From Nonomuraea polychroma (GTDB lineage Bacteria; Actinomycetota; Actinomycetes; Streptosporangiales; Streptosporangiaceae), in the NCBI RefSeq assembly GCF_004011505.1, contig NZ_SAUN01000001.1:8583501-8647500 (forward strand): a stretch of 64,000 nt of DNA, in the 5' to 3' direction. Of the stretch, positions 30,663-39,107 are shown piece by piece. The notes beneath the pieces were generated by a model. It made no database searches and was not told the DNA's origin. It saw only the letters and a list, made by a program, of their open reading frames with translations. The position numbers and the translations under genes are program-made. Every line of letters starts with the position of its first letter. The first letter of the stretch is position 1.

Positions 30663-31946
30663 CTAAGCGGCGTGCAGGTACACCTGGCCGAACACCTCGG
30701 ACAGGTTCTTGAGGTCCGTGGCCAGGTCCACCTCGGGGTTGGCCGGGTCGTAGATGGTCGCCAGGCGGGCGCGGACCGAGCTGAGCTTCTTGAGCTGGTC
30801 CCAGGTGGCGTTGGGCGCCCACTTCTCGCCGAACACCCGGCTGACCTGGCCCTGGTCGTTCTGCCAGCGGGTCCACAGGGTGATCGTCTCCGCGGCGTCG
30901 TCCTGGAGCGGGGCGGCGATGCGGTCGGTGATGGCCTTGGTGGCCTGCTCCTCGGTCAGCTGGGCGCCGGCGAAGCTCGCGTCCTCGACGGCGATCTGGG
31001 CGTAGGCGTCCCAGGCGCGGGCGCGTACCTGGATGGCCTGGTTGCGCTGGGCCTCGGCGGCGTCGATCTTCCAGGTGGCGTACTCGGTGCCGAGGTGGCC
31101 GCTGTCGAGGGCCAGCTGGTCGATGTAGCCCTTGGCCAGCCAGACGCCGATGCGGTCGGGGTCGAGCAGCGGGTACTTCTTGGCGATCTCGGCCTTGCAG
31201 GCGTCGTTCGCACCGCAGCCGAAGACCGGCACCAGCGTGTGCGCGGCCAGCTTCTTGCCCGGGGCCAGGCCACGTAGCGCGGTCGCGGTCTCGGCGACGA
31301 ACTTGTCCAGCTCCTCCGCCGTGGTGAACGTCTGGTTGTAGCCGAGCTGCGAGGTGAAACGGATGCCGACGACGCCGGGCTGCGCGGCGGCCAGCGCGGC
31401 GATCTTCTTGGCGGCTTCGGCGAGCTTGCCGGCCTTGTAGTCGTCGGCCAGCTCGGTCTCGATCCACAGGCGCATGTTCGTCTGGACGGCGGCCTGTGCG
31501 GCCTGGCCGGCCGGCGTCTGCTGGGCGGCGCTCTTCTCGGCGGCGGAGATGCTGTCGGGGTCGACGTAGCACTCCTGCCCGTCCTGGCATTCCGGCGTGC
31601 CACCGTCCTCGGCACCGTCGACGTCCGGGGCGCCGCCGTCGCGGGGCTCGCCGTCGCCCTCGCCGCCGGTCGCGCACTCGTTGCCCGGCTCCGTGCAGTC
31701 CACGGTGATCGGGTCCATCGGGCCGGCTTCCTTCAGGTTCTCGCCGTCGTTGTCGAGCCAGAACCTCGCGATGTCCGCGGCCTCCTCGGGGGTGGCCATC
31801 CAGGTGCAGACAACGTACGCCGGGGTGTCGTCGGCCAGCAGGTCGTTACAGCTGCGCGGGTCGTCCGCCGACCACGCTGGAACACCGACGCCGAGGAACG
31901 AGAGGGCGAGTCCGATGACGAGGAGCTGCCGCAGCCGCTTTCGCAT
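30663..31946 (-). CDS. Secreted protein of unknown function
   Basis: About 427 residues from ATG 31946. The N-terminus 'MRKRLRQLLVIGLALSFLGV' followed by 'GVPAWSADDP' is a signal peptide with an AxS|A-type cleavage site. An acidic, Gly-rich linker (about residues 85-120, 'DGGAPDVDGAEDGG') with scattered Cys leads to an Ala-rich helical domain. Later motifs 'VVGIRFTSQLGYNQTFTTAE' and 'FGCGANDACKAEIAKKYPLL' suggest a globular fold with a Cys pair. I do not recognise a family. The convergent PucR gene is 92 nt away, and an MmpL-like transporter lies upstream on the same strand, 162 nt apart. Confidence 0.75.
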   Translation of the reverse strand: MRKRLRQLLVIGLALSFLGVGVPAWSADDPRSCNDLLADDTPAYVVCTWMATPEEAADIARFWLDNDGENLKEAGPMDPITVDCTEPGNECATGGEGDGEPRDGGAPDVDGAEDGGTPECQDGQECYVDPDSISAAEKSAAQQTPAGQAAQAAVQTNMRLWIETELADDYKAGKLAEAAKKIAALAAAQPGVVGIRFTSQLGYNQTFTTAEELDKFVAETATALRGLAPGKKLAAHTLVPVFGCGANDACKAEIAKKYPLLDPDRIGVWLAKGYIDQLALDSGHLGTEYATWKIDAAEAQRNQAIQVRARAWDAYAQIAVEDASFAGAQLTEEQATKAITDRIAAPLQDDAAETITLWTRWQNDQGQVSRVFGEKWAPNATWDQLKKLSSVRARLATIYDPANPEVDLATDLKNLSEVFGQVYLHAA

Positions 31947-32108
31947 GGCACCTAACTTCCAGGGGGTGATCGTGGGCATATGCACCATATCCGGACGATC
32001 AACAACGTTCAATGAGATCGACGCCTTCTTCACGCCATACTCAACCGGCAGTAGCCGCCCCAGTTGCGTTGAATTCTCGCGATATTCAGGTACGGCCAGT
32101 CGGCATGC

Positions 32109-34436
32109 TCACGAGTCCACCTCCACCCACGTCCAGCCACGGCCGTCGGGAGTGGCCCGCACCACCCGGGCACGCCCCGCGGTGACCTTCACCCACCGCG
32201 GCCCCTCCTCACCCTTCGCGGCCCCGGACGCGGCGGGGGCGACGTAGGGATGCTTGCGGAGGGGCTTGGCCGGGACGAGCTCAGATCCGCCTCCCCCGCG
32301 CCCACCGTCCACGGGCGGCGGCTCGTGCTCCGCGGCCAGCGGCACTGGGTCGGTGTCCATGCCGAAGACGGCCGGCCGCCCGTTGACGGTCACCGCCGGC
32401 TCGGGCGGCTCCCCCGCGGGCGGCGGAAGGGCGTAGCGCCGTGGAGAGGGCGGCGGGACGGCGGGGCGGTCCGCGATCGGCAGTGGCGGCGCGGCAGGGC
32501 GGTCTTGGGGCTCGGCGCGCCGGTGGAAGGCACGCAGCCATCCCGCCCGCACCCTCGACAGCAGGAACACCTCGTAGTCCATGGACAACGCGAACACCAC
32601 GACCAGGATCAGCACCGCCACGGTCGCCTCGAAGGAGCCGGTGGCGGTGAACCCCAGCGCCGACGCCAGATGCCCGTCCTGGAAGGCCCACACGATCACC
32701 CCGAACGAGGCCCCGATGGACAACACGTTCATCACCAGCGCCTTGACCGGCAGCACCACCGACCTGAAGGCGGCGAACAGCAGCCCCGCCGTCACCGACC
32801 CCGCCACCAGCGCCATCCACGGCAACGTGGCGCCCAGGCTGTCCATCAGGTCCATCTGGGTGGCGGTCGGCCCGCCGACCACCACCCGCCGCGTGTTCGG
32901 CACGGGCTCCATGTCCCTGATCGATCTGACGAGTTCCCGCGCCTCGTCCGACCTCGGGTCCACGTCGTAGCGGACGGCGAGCCGCACGGCCCCGTTGTCC
33001 TGCGACAGCCCCGCCACGTCGACCCCGCTCACGTGGGGCAACCGCCGCAGCCGGTCCACGAACGGTTTCGCGTCGGAGGGCGACACGGGCGTGACCGCGC
33101 TGATCGGCGAGTGCCCCTGGCCGAGCGGCCCGGGGACGACGGGCGACCCGGTGAAGGAGCGCTCGACCAGGGCGTGGACGTCGATCGCGGCCATGGAGCT
33201 CTGGGCGAAGTCCCGGTCCACGATCTCGGCCACCCGGCGGCTCTCGGAGGCGGCGGGCAACATCCGGTGATCCACGTCGCCGAACTTCACGTGCAGGAAC
33301 GGCAGCGCCAGCGACACCAGCACGGCGGCCACGACGGCCACGTACAGCACCGGCCGCCGCATCACGCTGGACGCGACGGCGTGCCACATGCCCCCGTCGC
33401 GCCGCCCGAAGTGCGGGGTGACGCGGAGGGCGTACACGCGCCGCCCGAGTATGCCCAGGACCGCAGGCAGCACGACCAGGGCTGCCCCCATCGCCACCAG
33501 CACCACGGCCGCCGCCCCGAGCCCGATCGAGCGCAGGTACGTCTGCGGGAAGAGCAGCAGCCCAAGCAGCGCCGTGGCCACCGTCAGCCCGGAGAACGCC
33601 ACGGTGCGCCCGGCGGTGGCCATGGTCCGCACCACGGCCTCCTCGCTCGACGCCCCGGCCCTGATCTCCTCCCTGAACGCCTTGAGCACGTACAGCGAGT
33701 AGTCGACGGCCAGGCCGAGCCCGAGCATGGTGACGACGTTCAGCGAGAAGACGGGGACCTCGGTGACCTCGGTCAGCAGCCGGAGCAGCACCAGCGCGCC
33801 GAGGATCGCGAGCAACCCCACGAGCAGCGGCAGCCCGGCCGCCACGAGGCTCCCGAACACGACGACGAGCAGCACCAGCAGCACCGGCATGGAGATGGCC
33901 TCGGCGCGGGCCAGGTCGGTGGCGCTCTGGTCGTTGAGCTCCTTCAGCAGCGGCACCGACCCGCCGACCTCGACGTAGAGGTTCTGGACGCGCCTGAGCC
34001 GGTCCGCGATGGCGGCATAGGCGGCCTGTTTGTCACCTTTGAGGGTGACCAGCGCGTACGTCGACCGCCCGTCCTCCGACACCATCCGCTTCGACCCGGT
34101 CGTCCAGTACGTGGCCAGCCTGCGCACGTGCTCCCCCGGCAGCGCCCGCAGCGAGTCGTGCACCGCCTTCTTGTACCGCGGGTCCCGCGCCTCGACCGTC
34201 GGGTGCCGGTAGAGGACGACCACGTCGGGGGCGTCACCGCCGTACCAGTCGTCGTTCCAGCGGGCGGCGGTCGTGGAGTCGGCGCGCGGGTCCGCGAAGC
34301 CGCCGCCGGTCATCCGCCCGAACAGCTCCAGCCCCAGCGGCGCGACCAGGACGGCCGCCGCCAGGCTCAGCACCAGCAGGGTCCACCTGCCGCGATAGAC
34401 CAGCCGGCCCCCGGCTCGGAACGCAGGCTCAAACAA
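32109..34436 (-). CDS. MmpL-family transporter lacking the last helices
   Basis: A 775-residue RND-type exporter. TM1 lies at about 18-38, the first porter domain follows, then TM2-6 (about 180-325) with 'MLGLGLAVDYSLYVLKAFRE' carrying the conserved Asp-Tyr pair, TM7 near 365, a second porter domain, and TM8-10 ending in 'FALSMDYEVFLLSRVRAGWL', the second Asp-Tyr motif. In normal members this is followed by TM11-12 (SGVTFIKLIGVGLAVAVLVD-type sequence). Here they are absent; the frame continues into about 150 residues of Pro/Arg-rich tail ('RPAVPPPSPRRYALPPP'). Whether it still transports lipids or peptides is doubtful. It is divergent from an MFS gene. Confidence 0.85.
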   Translation of the reverse strand: MFEPAFRAGGRLVYRGRWTLLVLSLAAAVLVAPLGLELFGRMTGGGFADPRADSTTAARWNDDWYGGDAPDVVVLYRHPTVEARDPRYKKAVHDSLRALPGEHVRRLATYWTTGSKRMVSEDGRSTYALVTLKGDKQAAYAAIADRLRRVQNLYVEVGGSVPLLKELNDQSATDLARAEAISMPVLLVLLVVVFGSLVAAGLPLLVGLLAILGALVLLRLLTEVTEVPVFSLNVVTMLGLGLAVDYSLYVLKAFREEIRAGASSEEAVVRTMATAGRTVAFSGLTVATALLGLLLFPQTYLRSIGLGAAAVVLVAMGAALVVLPAVLGILGRRVYALRVTPHFGRRDGGMWHAVASSVMRRPVLYVAVVAAVLVSLALPFLHVKFGDVDHRMLPAASESRRVAEIVDRDFAQSSMAAIDVHALVERSFTGSPVVPGPLGQGHSPISAVTPVSPSDAKPFVDRLRRLPHVSGVDVAGLSQDNGAVRLAVRYDVDPRSDEARELVRSIRDMEPVPNTRRVVVGGPTATQMDLMDSLGATLPWMALVAGSVTAGLLFAAFRSVVLPVKALVMNVLSIGASFGVIVWAFQDGHLASALGFTATGSFEATVAVLILVVVFALSMDYEVFLLSRVRAGWLRAFHRRAEPQDRPAAPPLPIADRPAVPPPSPRRYALPPPAGEPPEPAVTVNGRPAVFGMDTDPVPLAAEHEPPPVDGGRGGGGSELVPAKPLRKHPYVAPAASGAAKGEEGPRWVKVTAGRARVVRATPDGRGWTWVEVDS

Positions 34437-34585
34437 GGGCGCCCTCCCGGTACGCCCGGAGGCGCGCGGGCACCTGGGCGAGCAACGTGTCAGGCATGCC
34501 GAAGTCCCCTCGTTCAGGGACCTAGCAAATTACGGGACAACGAGGGCCGGATTCTTGCCAAGCGCCTGCACATTCCTCATTCGGT

Positions 34586-34604
34586 CTTGTTACCGGGTGA
34601 CAAG
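34586..34604. promoter_or_regulatory. Imperfect palindrome between mmpL and MFS genes
   Basis: CTTGTTACC-G-GGTGACAAG is a 19-bp palindrome with one mismatched pair, 50 nt upstream of the MFS start within the 217-bp divergent spacer. It resembles tandem GTNAC half-sites but no regulator gene is adjacent. The rest of the spacer shows no clear element. Confidence 0.45.
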
Positions 34605-34653
34605 AAGTGCGGCAAGATATGGGAGTTTGACTGTTTCATAGGGGGTCACGCAG

Positions 34654-35916
34654 GTGCACAGTTACAGGGGCGATCTCGGCCTGCTCCGGGATCGCCGGTT
34701 CACGCTGCTCCTGTCCGCCAGGACGATCTCCGTTCTGGGCAGCGCCTTCGCACCCGTGGCCCTGGCGTTCGGCATCCTGAGCCTGCCCGGCGCGGACGCC
34801 ACGACCCTGTCGATCGTGCTCACCGCCGAGTCCCTGCCGATGATCGTGTTCATGCTGGTGGGCGGCGTGATCGCGGACCGGCTGCCGCGCCAGCGGGTCA
34901 TGATGGTGGGCGAGCTCCTGATGGCGGTGGCGTTCTTCGCGCTGGGGGCCATGCTGCTCGTCGGCTGGACCCCGCTGCCGGCGCTGGTCACGGCGGCGGC
35001 GCTGGGCGGGACGGCCACGGCGGTCACGTTCCCCGCGCTGACCGGGATCATCCCCGAGGTGGTGCCGCAGGACCGGCTGCAGACCGGCAACGCGCTGCTC
35101 GGCCTGGGCGCGAACGCCTCCAGGGTGGCCGGCACCGTGCTCGGCGGCGGCACGGTGGTGCTGTTCGGCGGCGGCTGGGCACTGGTGACCAGCGGCGCCA
35201 TGTTCGCGGTGGCCGGCGTGCTGATCGCGCTGCTGCGACTGGAGCATGGGGAGCGGCCCGCGGGCGAGCGGCACTCGGTGCTGGCCGACCTGCGCGACGG
35301 GTGGCGGGAGTTCCGCTCGCGGCAGTGGATCTGGGTGGTGGTCGCGCAGTTCTCGCTGCTGGTCATGGCCATCCAGGCCGGGCACGGGGTGCTCGGGCCG
35401 CTGTGGGCCAAGGAGAACATGGGCGGCCCGGCGGTCTGGACGGCGTTCCTCGCGGGCGAGGCCATCGGCATGATCTGCGGGGTGCTGGTGTCGATCCGGC
35501 TGCGGCCGCGCCGGCCCATCCTGGTGGCGGTGCTGCTCTGCCTGCCGACCGCGCTGCCGTACCTGCTGCTCGGGGCCGACGCGCCGATCTGGGCGATCGT
35601 GGCCGGGGCCTTCGTGCTCGGGGTCTGCTTCGACGTGTTCGGCGTGTTGTGGCAGACCACGATGCAGCGGGAGGTCCCGGCCGAGTCGTTGTCGCGGGTC
35701 AGCTCGTACGACATGCTCGGGTCGCTGATGTTCGGGCCGATCGGGCTGATGCTGGCCGGTCCGGCGTCGGAGCTGTTCGGCACGGAGGAGTCGCTGCTCG
35801 GCTGCGCCGTCCTAGTCGTGGTGAGCACGCTGGGCGCGCTGCTCTCGCCCGGCGTGCGCAACCTGCGCGCCGAAGCACCGCCGCGGCTCACGCCGGCTCA
35901 GGCGGACCCGAAGTAG
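34654..35916 (+). CDS. MFS exporter (DHA3 / EntS-like)
   Basis: A 420-residue transporter starting at GTG 34654 behind GGGGG. 'DRRFTLLLSARTISVLGSAF' is the typical opening of the EntS/MefA-type DHA3 family, 'VGGVIADRLPRQRVMMVGEL' is the A motif, and 'PALTGIIPEVVPQDRLQTGN' followed by ALLGLGANASR is the conserved central signature. About eleven to twelve helices are visible. Relatives export siderophores or macrolides; the substrate here is unknown. Its last 19 nt overlap the convergent membrane-protein gene. Confidence 0.92.
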   Translation: MHSYRGDLGLLRDRRFTLLLSARTISVLGSAFAPVALAFGILSLPGADATTLSIVLTAESLPMIVFMLVGGVIADRLPRQRVMMVGELLMAVAFFALGAMLLVGWTPLPALVTAAALGGTATAVTFPALTGIIPEVVPQDRLQTGNALLGLGANASRVAGTVLGGGTVVLFGGGWALVTSGAMFAVAGVLIALLRLEHGERPAGERHSVLADLRDGWREFRSRQWIWVVVAQFSLLVMAIQAGHGVLGPLWAKENMGGPAVWTAFLAGEAIGMICGVLVSIRLRPRRPILVAVLLCLPTALPYLLLGADAPIWAIVAGAFVLGVCFDVFGVLWQTTMQREVPAESLSRVSSYDMLGSLMFGPIGLMLAGPASELFGTEESLLGCAVLVVVSTLGALLSPGVRNLRAEAPPRLTPAQADPK

Positions 35917-36377
35917 GCGTTGGCCCGGGGCTGGAACATCAGCGCCATCGCCCCGAGCACGGCCGCCACGTGGAGAATCCGGCTGGCCGCGAAGACCCAG
36001 CCCATGGCGTCCAGGCCGGCGGCGGCCTCGGCGATCGACCCGCCCTCCAGCAGCCACCGAGCGGGCTCGACCACGAGCGACAACGTTCCGAACACACCCA
36101 GCGTGCCGGCGAGCGTCCACCGCGCCCAGTTCTGCCCGCGCCGGAGCCGCAGCGCCAGGAAGACCGCGCCGGCGAAGACGGCCAGCCGGAACCCGGCGCC
36201 CGGCAGCAGGCCGGCCGGTGTGGACGTGCCCGCGAGCAGCTCACGGGAGACCATCAGCGCGGCCTCGAACGCGCCGAGGGCGACCGCCGACAACCAGAGC
36301 ATGGCGGCCGCGTGCACGACGGGCGGCGGACCCGCCGGCGTGGGGTCGTTTCTCCGCAGGCCGGTGACAGTGCTCAT
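35898..36377 (-). CDS. Four-helix membrane protein, unknown function
   Basis: A 159-residue protein with about four membrane spans: 'LWLSAVALGAFEAALMV', 'LAVFAGAVFLALRLRRG', 'TLAGTLGVFGTLSLVVEP' and 'RILHVAAVLGAMALMF'. The N-terminal 20 residues are polar and probably cytosolic. There is no conserved catalytic residue and I do not recognise a named family. The gene is convergent with the MFS gene, overlapping it by 19 nt, and lies 111 nt downstream of a secreted-protein gene on the same strand. Confidence 0.75.
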   Translation of the reverse strand: MSTVTGLRRNDPTPAGPPPVVHAAAMLWLSAVALGAFEAALMVSRELLAGTSTPAGLLPGAGFRLAVFAGAVFLALRLRRGQNWARWTLAGTLGVFGTLSLVVEPARWLLEGGSIAEAAAGLDAMGWVFAASRILHVAAVLGAMALMFQPRANAYFGSA

Positions 36378-36488
36378 GAGGGGTACCTCCAGTAAGCGCG
36401 AGACGTGTACTCCGAAGTCTCCGCCGCGGCCCCGCGCCGGTCATGCCCGCCGTCCCCCCAGTTCAGGTGGGGTGCGCCCTACCCGCTG

Positions 36489-37115
36489 TCAGACGATGAT
36501 CAACCGCACGACGACCCCCGCGCAGTTGCCCGCCACGCAGATCCGCACCGGCACCTCGGAGATGCCCGGAGCGGCGGGCACGCCGCCCACGTGGCCGTCG
36601 GGACCGATGGTCACGCCCGCGGGCAGCCTGCCGTGATCGGTCACGGAGAAGGTGGGCATGACGCCGGGCGGGCCGCCGCTGATGCCGATCTCGCCGTCCA
36701 GCGCGGTGCCCGCCCTGCCGAGGAAGGTCAGCTCGCGCGGCACCCACGGCACGTTGCGGAGCACCACGAGGGTGACCTCCTGTTCGTGGCACGTCGCGTC
36801 GGCGCAGAGCTGGACGGGGCTGACGTACGTGCCGGAACGTCGCGGCGTGCCGTAGAGCCGGCCGCTCTGGTCGATCTGGACCCCGACGGCGAGGTATTTG
36901 GCGCGGAACGTCGCGCCCTTGGCGGTGGGCAGCAGCCGGCGGCTGACCTCGATGCCCTCGGTGACATAGATGGTGTCCTCGACGAGGTGGTGTTCCGGTG
37001 GGTCGGCGGGGGTCTGCCGGGCCATGAGCGCCATGGGGGTGGGAATCGTGGGCACCGCGGCGGTCAGCGCGCACACCGCCAACCCGGCGAGCAGGAACAC
37101 CCACTTCTGCCGCAT
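36489..37115 (-). CDS. Secreted protein with two He_PIG-like Ig domains
   Basis: A 208-residue protein from ATG 37115. The signal peptide is 'MRQKWVFLLAGLAVCALTAA'. The mature part has two repeats resembling the putative-Ig (He_PIG) domain, whose core reads Asp/Gly-x-Gly-x-hydrophobic-x-Gly-x-Pro: 'QIDQSGRLYGTPRRSGTY' and 'TIGPDGHVGGVPAAPGISEV'. Each repeat ends in a matching Cys pair ('LCADATC' and 'ICVAGNC'), probably disulfides. Such domains mediate adhesion or serve as spacers in surface proteins; here they stand alone without an anchor. Function unknown. Confidence 0.78.
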   Translation of the reverse strand: MRQKWVFLLAGLAVCALTAAVPTIPTPMALMARQTPADPPEHHLVEDTIYVTEGIEVSRRLLPTAKGATFRAKYLAVGVQIDQSGRLYGTPRRSGTYVSPVQLCADATCHEQEVTLVVLRNVPWVPRELTFLGRAGTALDGEIGISGGPPGVMPTFSVTDHGRLPAGVTIGPDGHVGGVPAAPGISEVPVRICVAGNCAGVVVRLIIV

Positions 37116-37214
37116 CGCTACCCCCTGGCTACCCCTATCCCGTACGTACCCACCCGTGTTCATGCCTCACTCCACGAGGCGTGCTCGGTCGCCATACGCC
37201 GTCGCGGCGTCACA

Positions 37215-37220
37215 GATAAT
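37215..37220 (+). promoter_or_regulatory. -10 box for leaderless iclR gene
   Basis: GATAAT matches the TATAAT consensus at five of six positions and is followed by 7 nt and ATG 37228. No Shine-Dalgarno is present, so initiation on a leaderless mRNA is likely. No clear -35 was found. Confidence 0.5.
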
Positions 37221-37227
37221 CAGTCGC

Positions 37228-37857
37228 ATGGCCGCTGAATCCGCTCAGACTCTCGAGCGCGGGCTTCGCCTGCTCAGATTGCTCGCCGATGGCAAGGGCG
37301 GGCGCACGCCGACCGAGCTGAGCAACGAGTTGTCGCTGAGCCGTCCCGTCGTGTACCGGCTGCTGACGACGCTGACGAACGAGGGATTCGTCCGCCGGGA
37401 CGCCGAGGGGCGGGTGCATCTGGGATTCGGGGTGCTGGTGCTGGCCCAGGCCGTGCAGCCGCTGCTGCGGGCGGCGGCGCTGCCGACGTTGCGCCGGCTG
37501 GCCGAGCAGGTGGGCGCGACCGCGCACCTGACCGTGGCCGAGGGCGACGACGGGCTGGCCGTGGCGGTGGTCGAGCCTTCATGGACCGACATGCACGTGG
37601 CCTACCGGGAGGGCGCGCGCCATCCGCTCACGAAAGGCGCGGCGGGCCAGGCGATCCTGGGGCTGCGCGAGGGCCGTGACGACTACTTCGTCACGGAAGG
37701 GCAGTTGCAGGAGGGTGCGCGGGGCGTCGCCGCGCCCGTGACCGGGTTGCCGTGGCTGGAGGCCTCCGTGGGGGTGGTGACGTTCGGGCCGCTGGAGGAG
37801 GGGACCGGGCCGCGCGTGGTGGCCGCGGCCGCCGAGCTGTCCGCTGCTCTGGGTTGA
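37228..37857 (+). CDS. IclR-family regulator of homogentisate catabolism
   Basis: A 209-residue regulator. The winged helix is 'QTLERGLRLLRLLADGKGGR' with 'TPTELSNELSLSRPVVYRLL' and 'EGFVRRDAEGRVHLGFGVL'. The C-terminal effector domain contains 'TAHLTVAEGDDGLAVAVVEP' and 'HPLTKGAAGQAILG', typical IclR pocket motifs, but it ends at about residue 209 and is shorter than the usual 250. It lies 80 nt upstream of hmgA on the same strand, and a PcaR-like 15-bp palindrome sits in that gap, so it is very likely the local regulator responding to homogentisate or a related aromatic acid. Confidence 0.9.
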   Translation: MAAESAQTLERGLRLLRLLADGKGGRTPTELSNELSLSRPVVYRLLTTLTNEGFVRRDAEGRVHLGFGVLVLAQAVQPLLRAAALPTLRRLAEQVGATAHLTVAEGDDGLAVAVVEPSWTDMHVAYREGARHPLTKGAAGQAILGLREGRDDYFVTEGQLQEGARGVAAPVTGLPWLEASVGVVTFGPLEEGTGPRVVAAAAELSAALG

Positions 37858-37889
37858 CATCTCCCTACCCATGGCGGACGGTAGTCACA

Positions 37890-37920
37890 TATAGAGGACA
37901 CCTTCGTCCGATAAACGGAC
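37890..37920 (+). promoter_or_regulatory. hmgA promoter with IclR-type operator
   Basis: GTCCG-ATAAA-CGGAC (37906-37920) is a perfect inverted repeat closely resembling the PcaR/PcaU-type site GTTCGATAATCGAAC of IclR-family regulators. TATAGA (37890-37895) upstream could be the -10, which would place the operator just downstream of the start site as a roadblock. The GGGAGGGG ribosome-binding site follows at 37927-37934. Confidence 0.65.
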
Positions 37921-37937
37921 ACGCAAGGGAGGGGCCG

Positions 37938-39107
37938 ATGCCGTACTACCGGGTCGTTGGGGAGGTGCCGCGCAAGCGGCACGTGCAGTTCAGGCGGCCG
38001 GACGGCGGCCTCTACGCCGAGGAGCTGATGGGCGAGGAGGGTTTCTCGTCCGACTCCTCGCTGCTCTACCACCGCTACCTGCCGACCGCGATCGTCAAGG
38101 CGGAGGCGGTCGAACCCGGCACGGAAACGCGCCTGGAGCCCAATCTGCCGCTCTCGCCACGCCACTTCCGGACCCAGGAGCTTTCCAGCGCCGGCGACCT
38201 GGTCACGGGCCGCATACTGCTGGCCGGCAACGGCGACGTCCGATTGTCGTACGCCACCAGCGACCGGCCGAGCGAGCTCTACCGCAACTCCATGGGCGAC
38301 GAATGCGTCTATGTGCAGGCGGGACGCGTACGTTTCGAGTCGACCTACGGCGTGATCGAGGCCGGGGAAGGCGACTACATCGTCGTCCCGACAGGAACGA
38401 TCCACCGGTGGGTGCCAGATGGGGCGGCCAATGTGCTGGCCATCGAGGCGGCCGGGCACATCAGACCCCCCAAGCGGTACCTGTCGCAGTACGGGCAGTT
38501 CCTGGAGCACGCGCCTTACTGCGAGCGCGACCTGCGCGCACCCGAAGAACCGCTCGTGGTCGAGGGCGAGGAGGTGCCGGTGCTGGTCCGCACGCGCGGC
38601 GGGCTGACCAGGCTCGTCTACCGCAACCACCCGTTCGACGTGGTGGGCTGGGACGGCTACCTCTATCCCTTCGCGTTCAACATCAATGACTTCGAGCCGA
38701 TCGTGAAGAAGACGCACGCGCCGCCGCCGGTGCACCAGACGTTCGAGGGACCCGGGTTCGTGGTGTGCTCGTTCTGCCCGCGGCCGCTCGACTACCACCC
38801 CGAGGCCATCCCGATCCCGTACAACCACCACAACGTGGACTCCGACGAGTTCATGTTCTACGTGGGCGGCGACTACTCCGCGCGGGCGGGCTCCGGCATC
38901 GACGTCGGGTCGATCTCGCTGCATCCGGCCGGGTTCACGCACGGACCGCAGCCGGGCGCGGTGGAGGCGGTGATCGACGCGGTCGCGCGGGGCGTCACGA
39001 CCACGAGCGAGATGGCGGTGATGGTGGACACCTTCCGCCCGCTCGACCTCGGCCAGGGCGCGCTGTCCTGCGAGGATCCCGGCTACGCGTGGACATGGGC
39101 ACGATGA
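37938..39107 (+). CDS. hmgA: Homogentisate 1,2-dioxygenase
   Basis: A 389-residue cupin dioxygenase that opens the ring of homogentisate to maleylacetoacetate using Fe(II) and O2, the key step of tyrosine and phenylalanine catabolism. 'MPYYRVVGEVPRKRHVQFRR' is the normal N-terminus of the shorter actinobacterial form. The iron site appears in 'NHHNVDSDEFMFYVGGDYSA' (His and Glu) and 'HPAGFTHGPQPG' (His). The N-terminal cupin shows 'AGEGDYIVVPTGTIHRW'. The strong site GGGAGGGG precedes ATG 37938. The stop overlaps the next gene (ATGA at 39104-39107). Expression is probably governed by the upstream IclR protein. Confidence 0.96.
   Translation: MPYYRVVGEVPRKRHVQFRRPDGGLYAEELMGEEGFSSDSSLLYHRYLPTAIVKAEAVEPGTETRLEPNLPLSPRHFRTQELSSAGDLVTGRILLAGNGDVRLSYATSDRPSELYRNSMGDECVYVQAGRVRFESTYGVIEAGEGDYIVVPTGTIHRWVPDGAANVLAIEAAGHIRPPKRYLSQYGQFLEHAPYCERDLRAPEEPLVVEGEEVPVLVRTRGGLTRLVYRNHPFDVVGWDGYLYPFAFNINDFEPIVKKTHAPPPVHQTFEGPGFVVCSFCPRPLDYHPEAIPIPYNHHNVDSDEFMFYVGGDYSARAGSGIDVGSISLHPAGFTHGPQPGAVEAVIDAVARGVTTTSEMAVMVDTFRPLDLGQGALSCEDPGYAWTWAR

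Noticed and set aside
34586..34604. MtrA-type binding site
   Set aside because: GTNAC half-sites are present but spacing does not match the tandem pattern closely enough to name the regulator.
32250..36395. Very long plus-strand open frame antisense to the mmpL gene
   Set aside because: Composition is Arg/Pro/Gln/His-rich with no domain; it runs antisense to MmpL and then out of frame through the MFS gene, a typical high-GC shadow frame.
37890..37895. A full sigma-70 -35/-10 pair for hmgA
   Set aside because: The -10-like TATAGA is acceptable but no -35 at normal spacing was found, so only the -10 is suggested within the regulatory feature.
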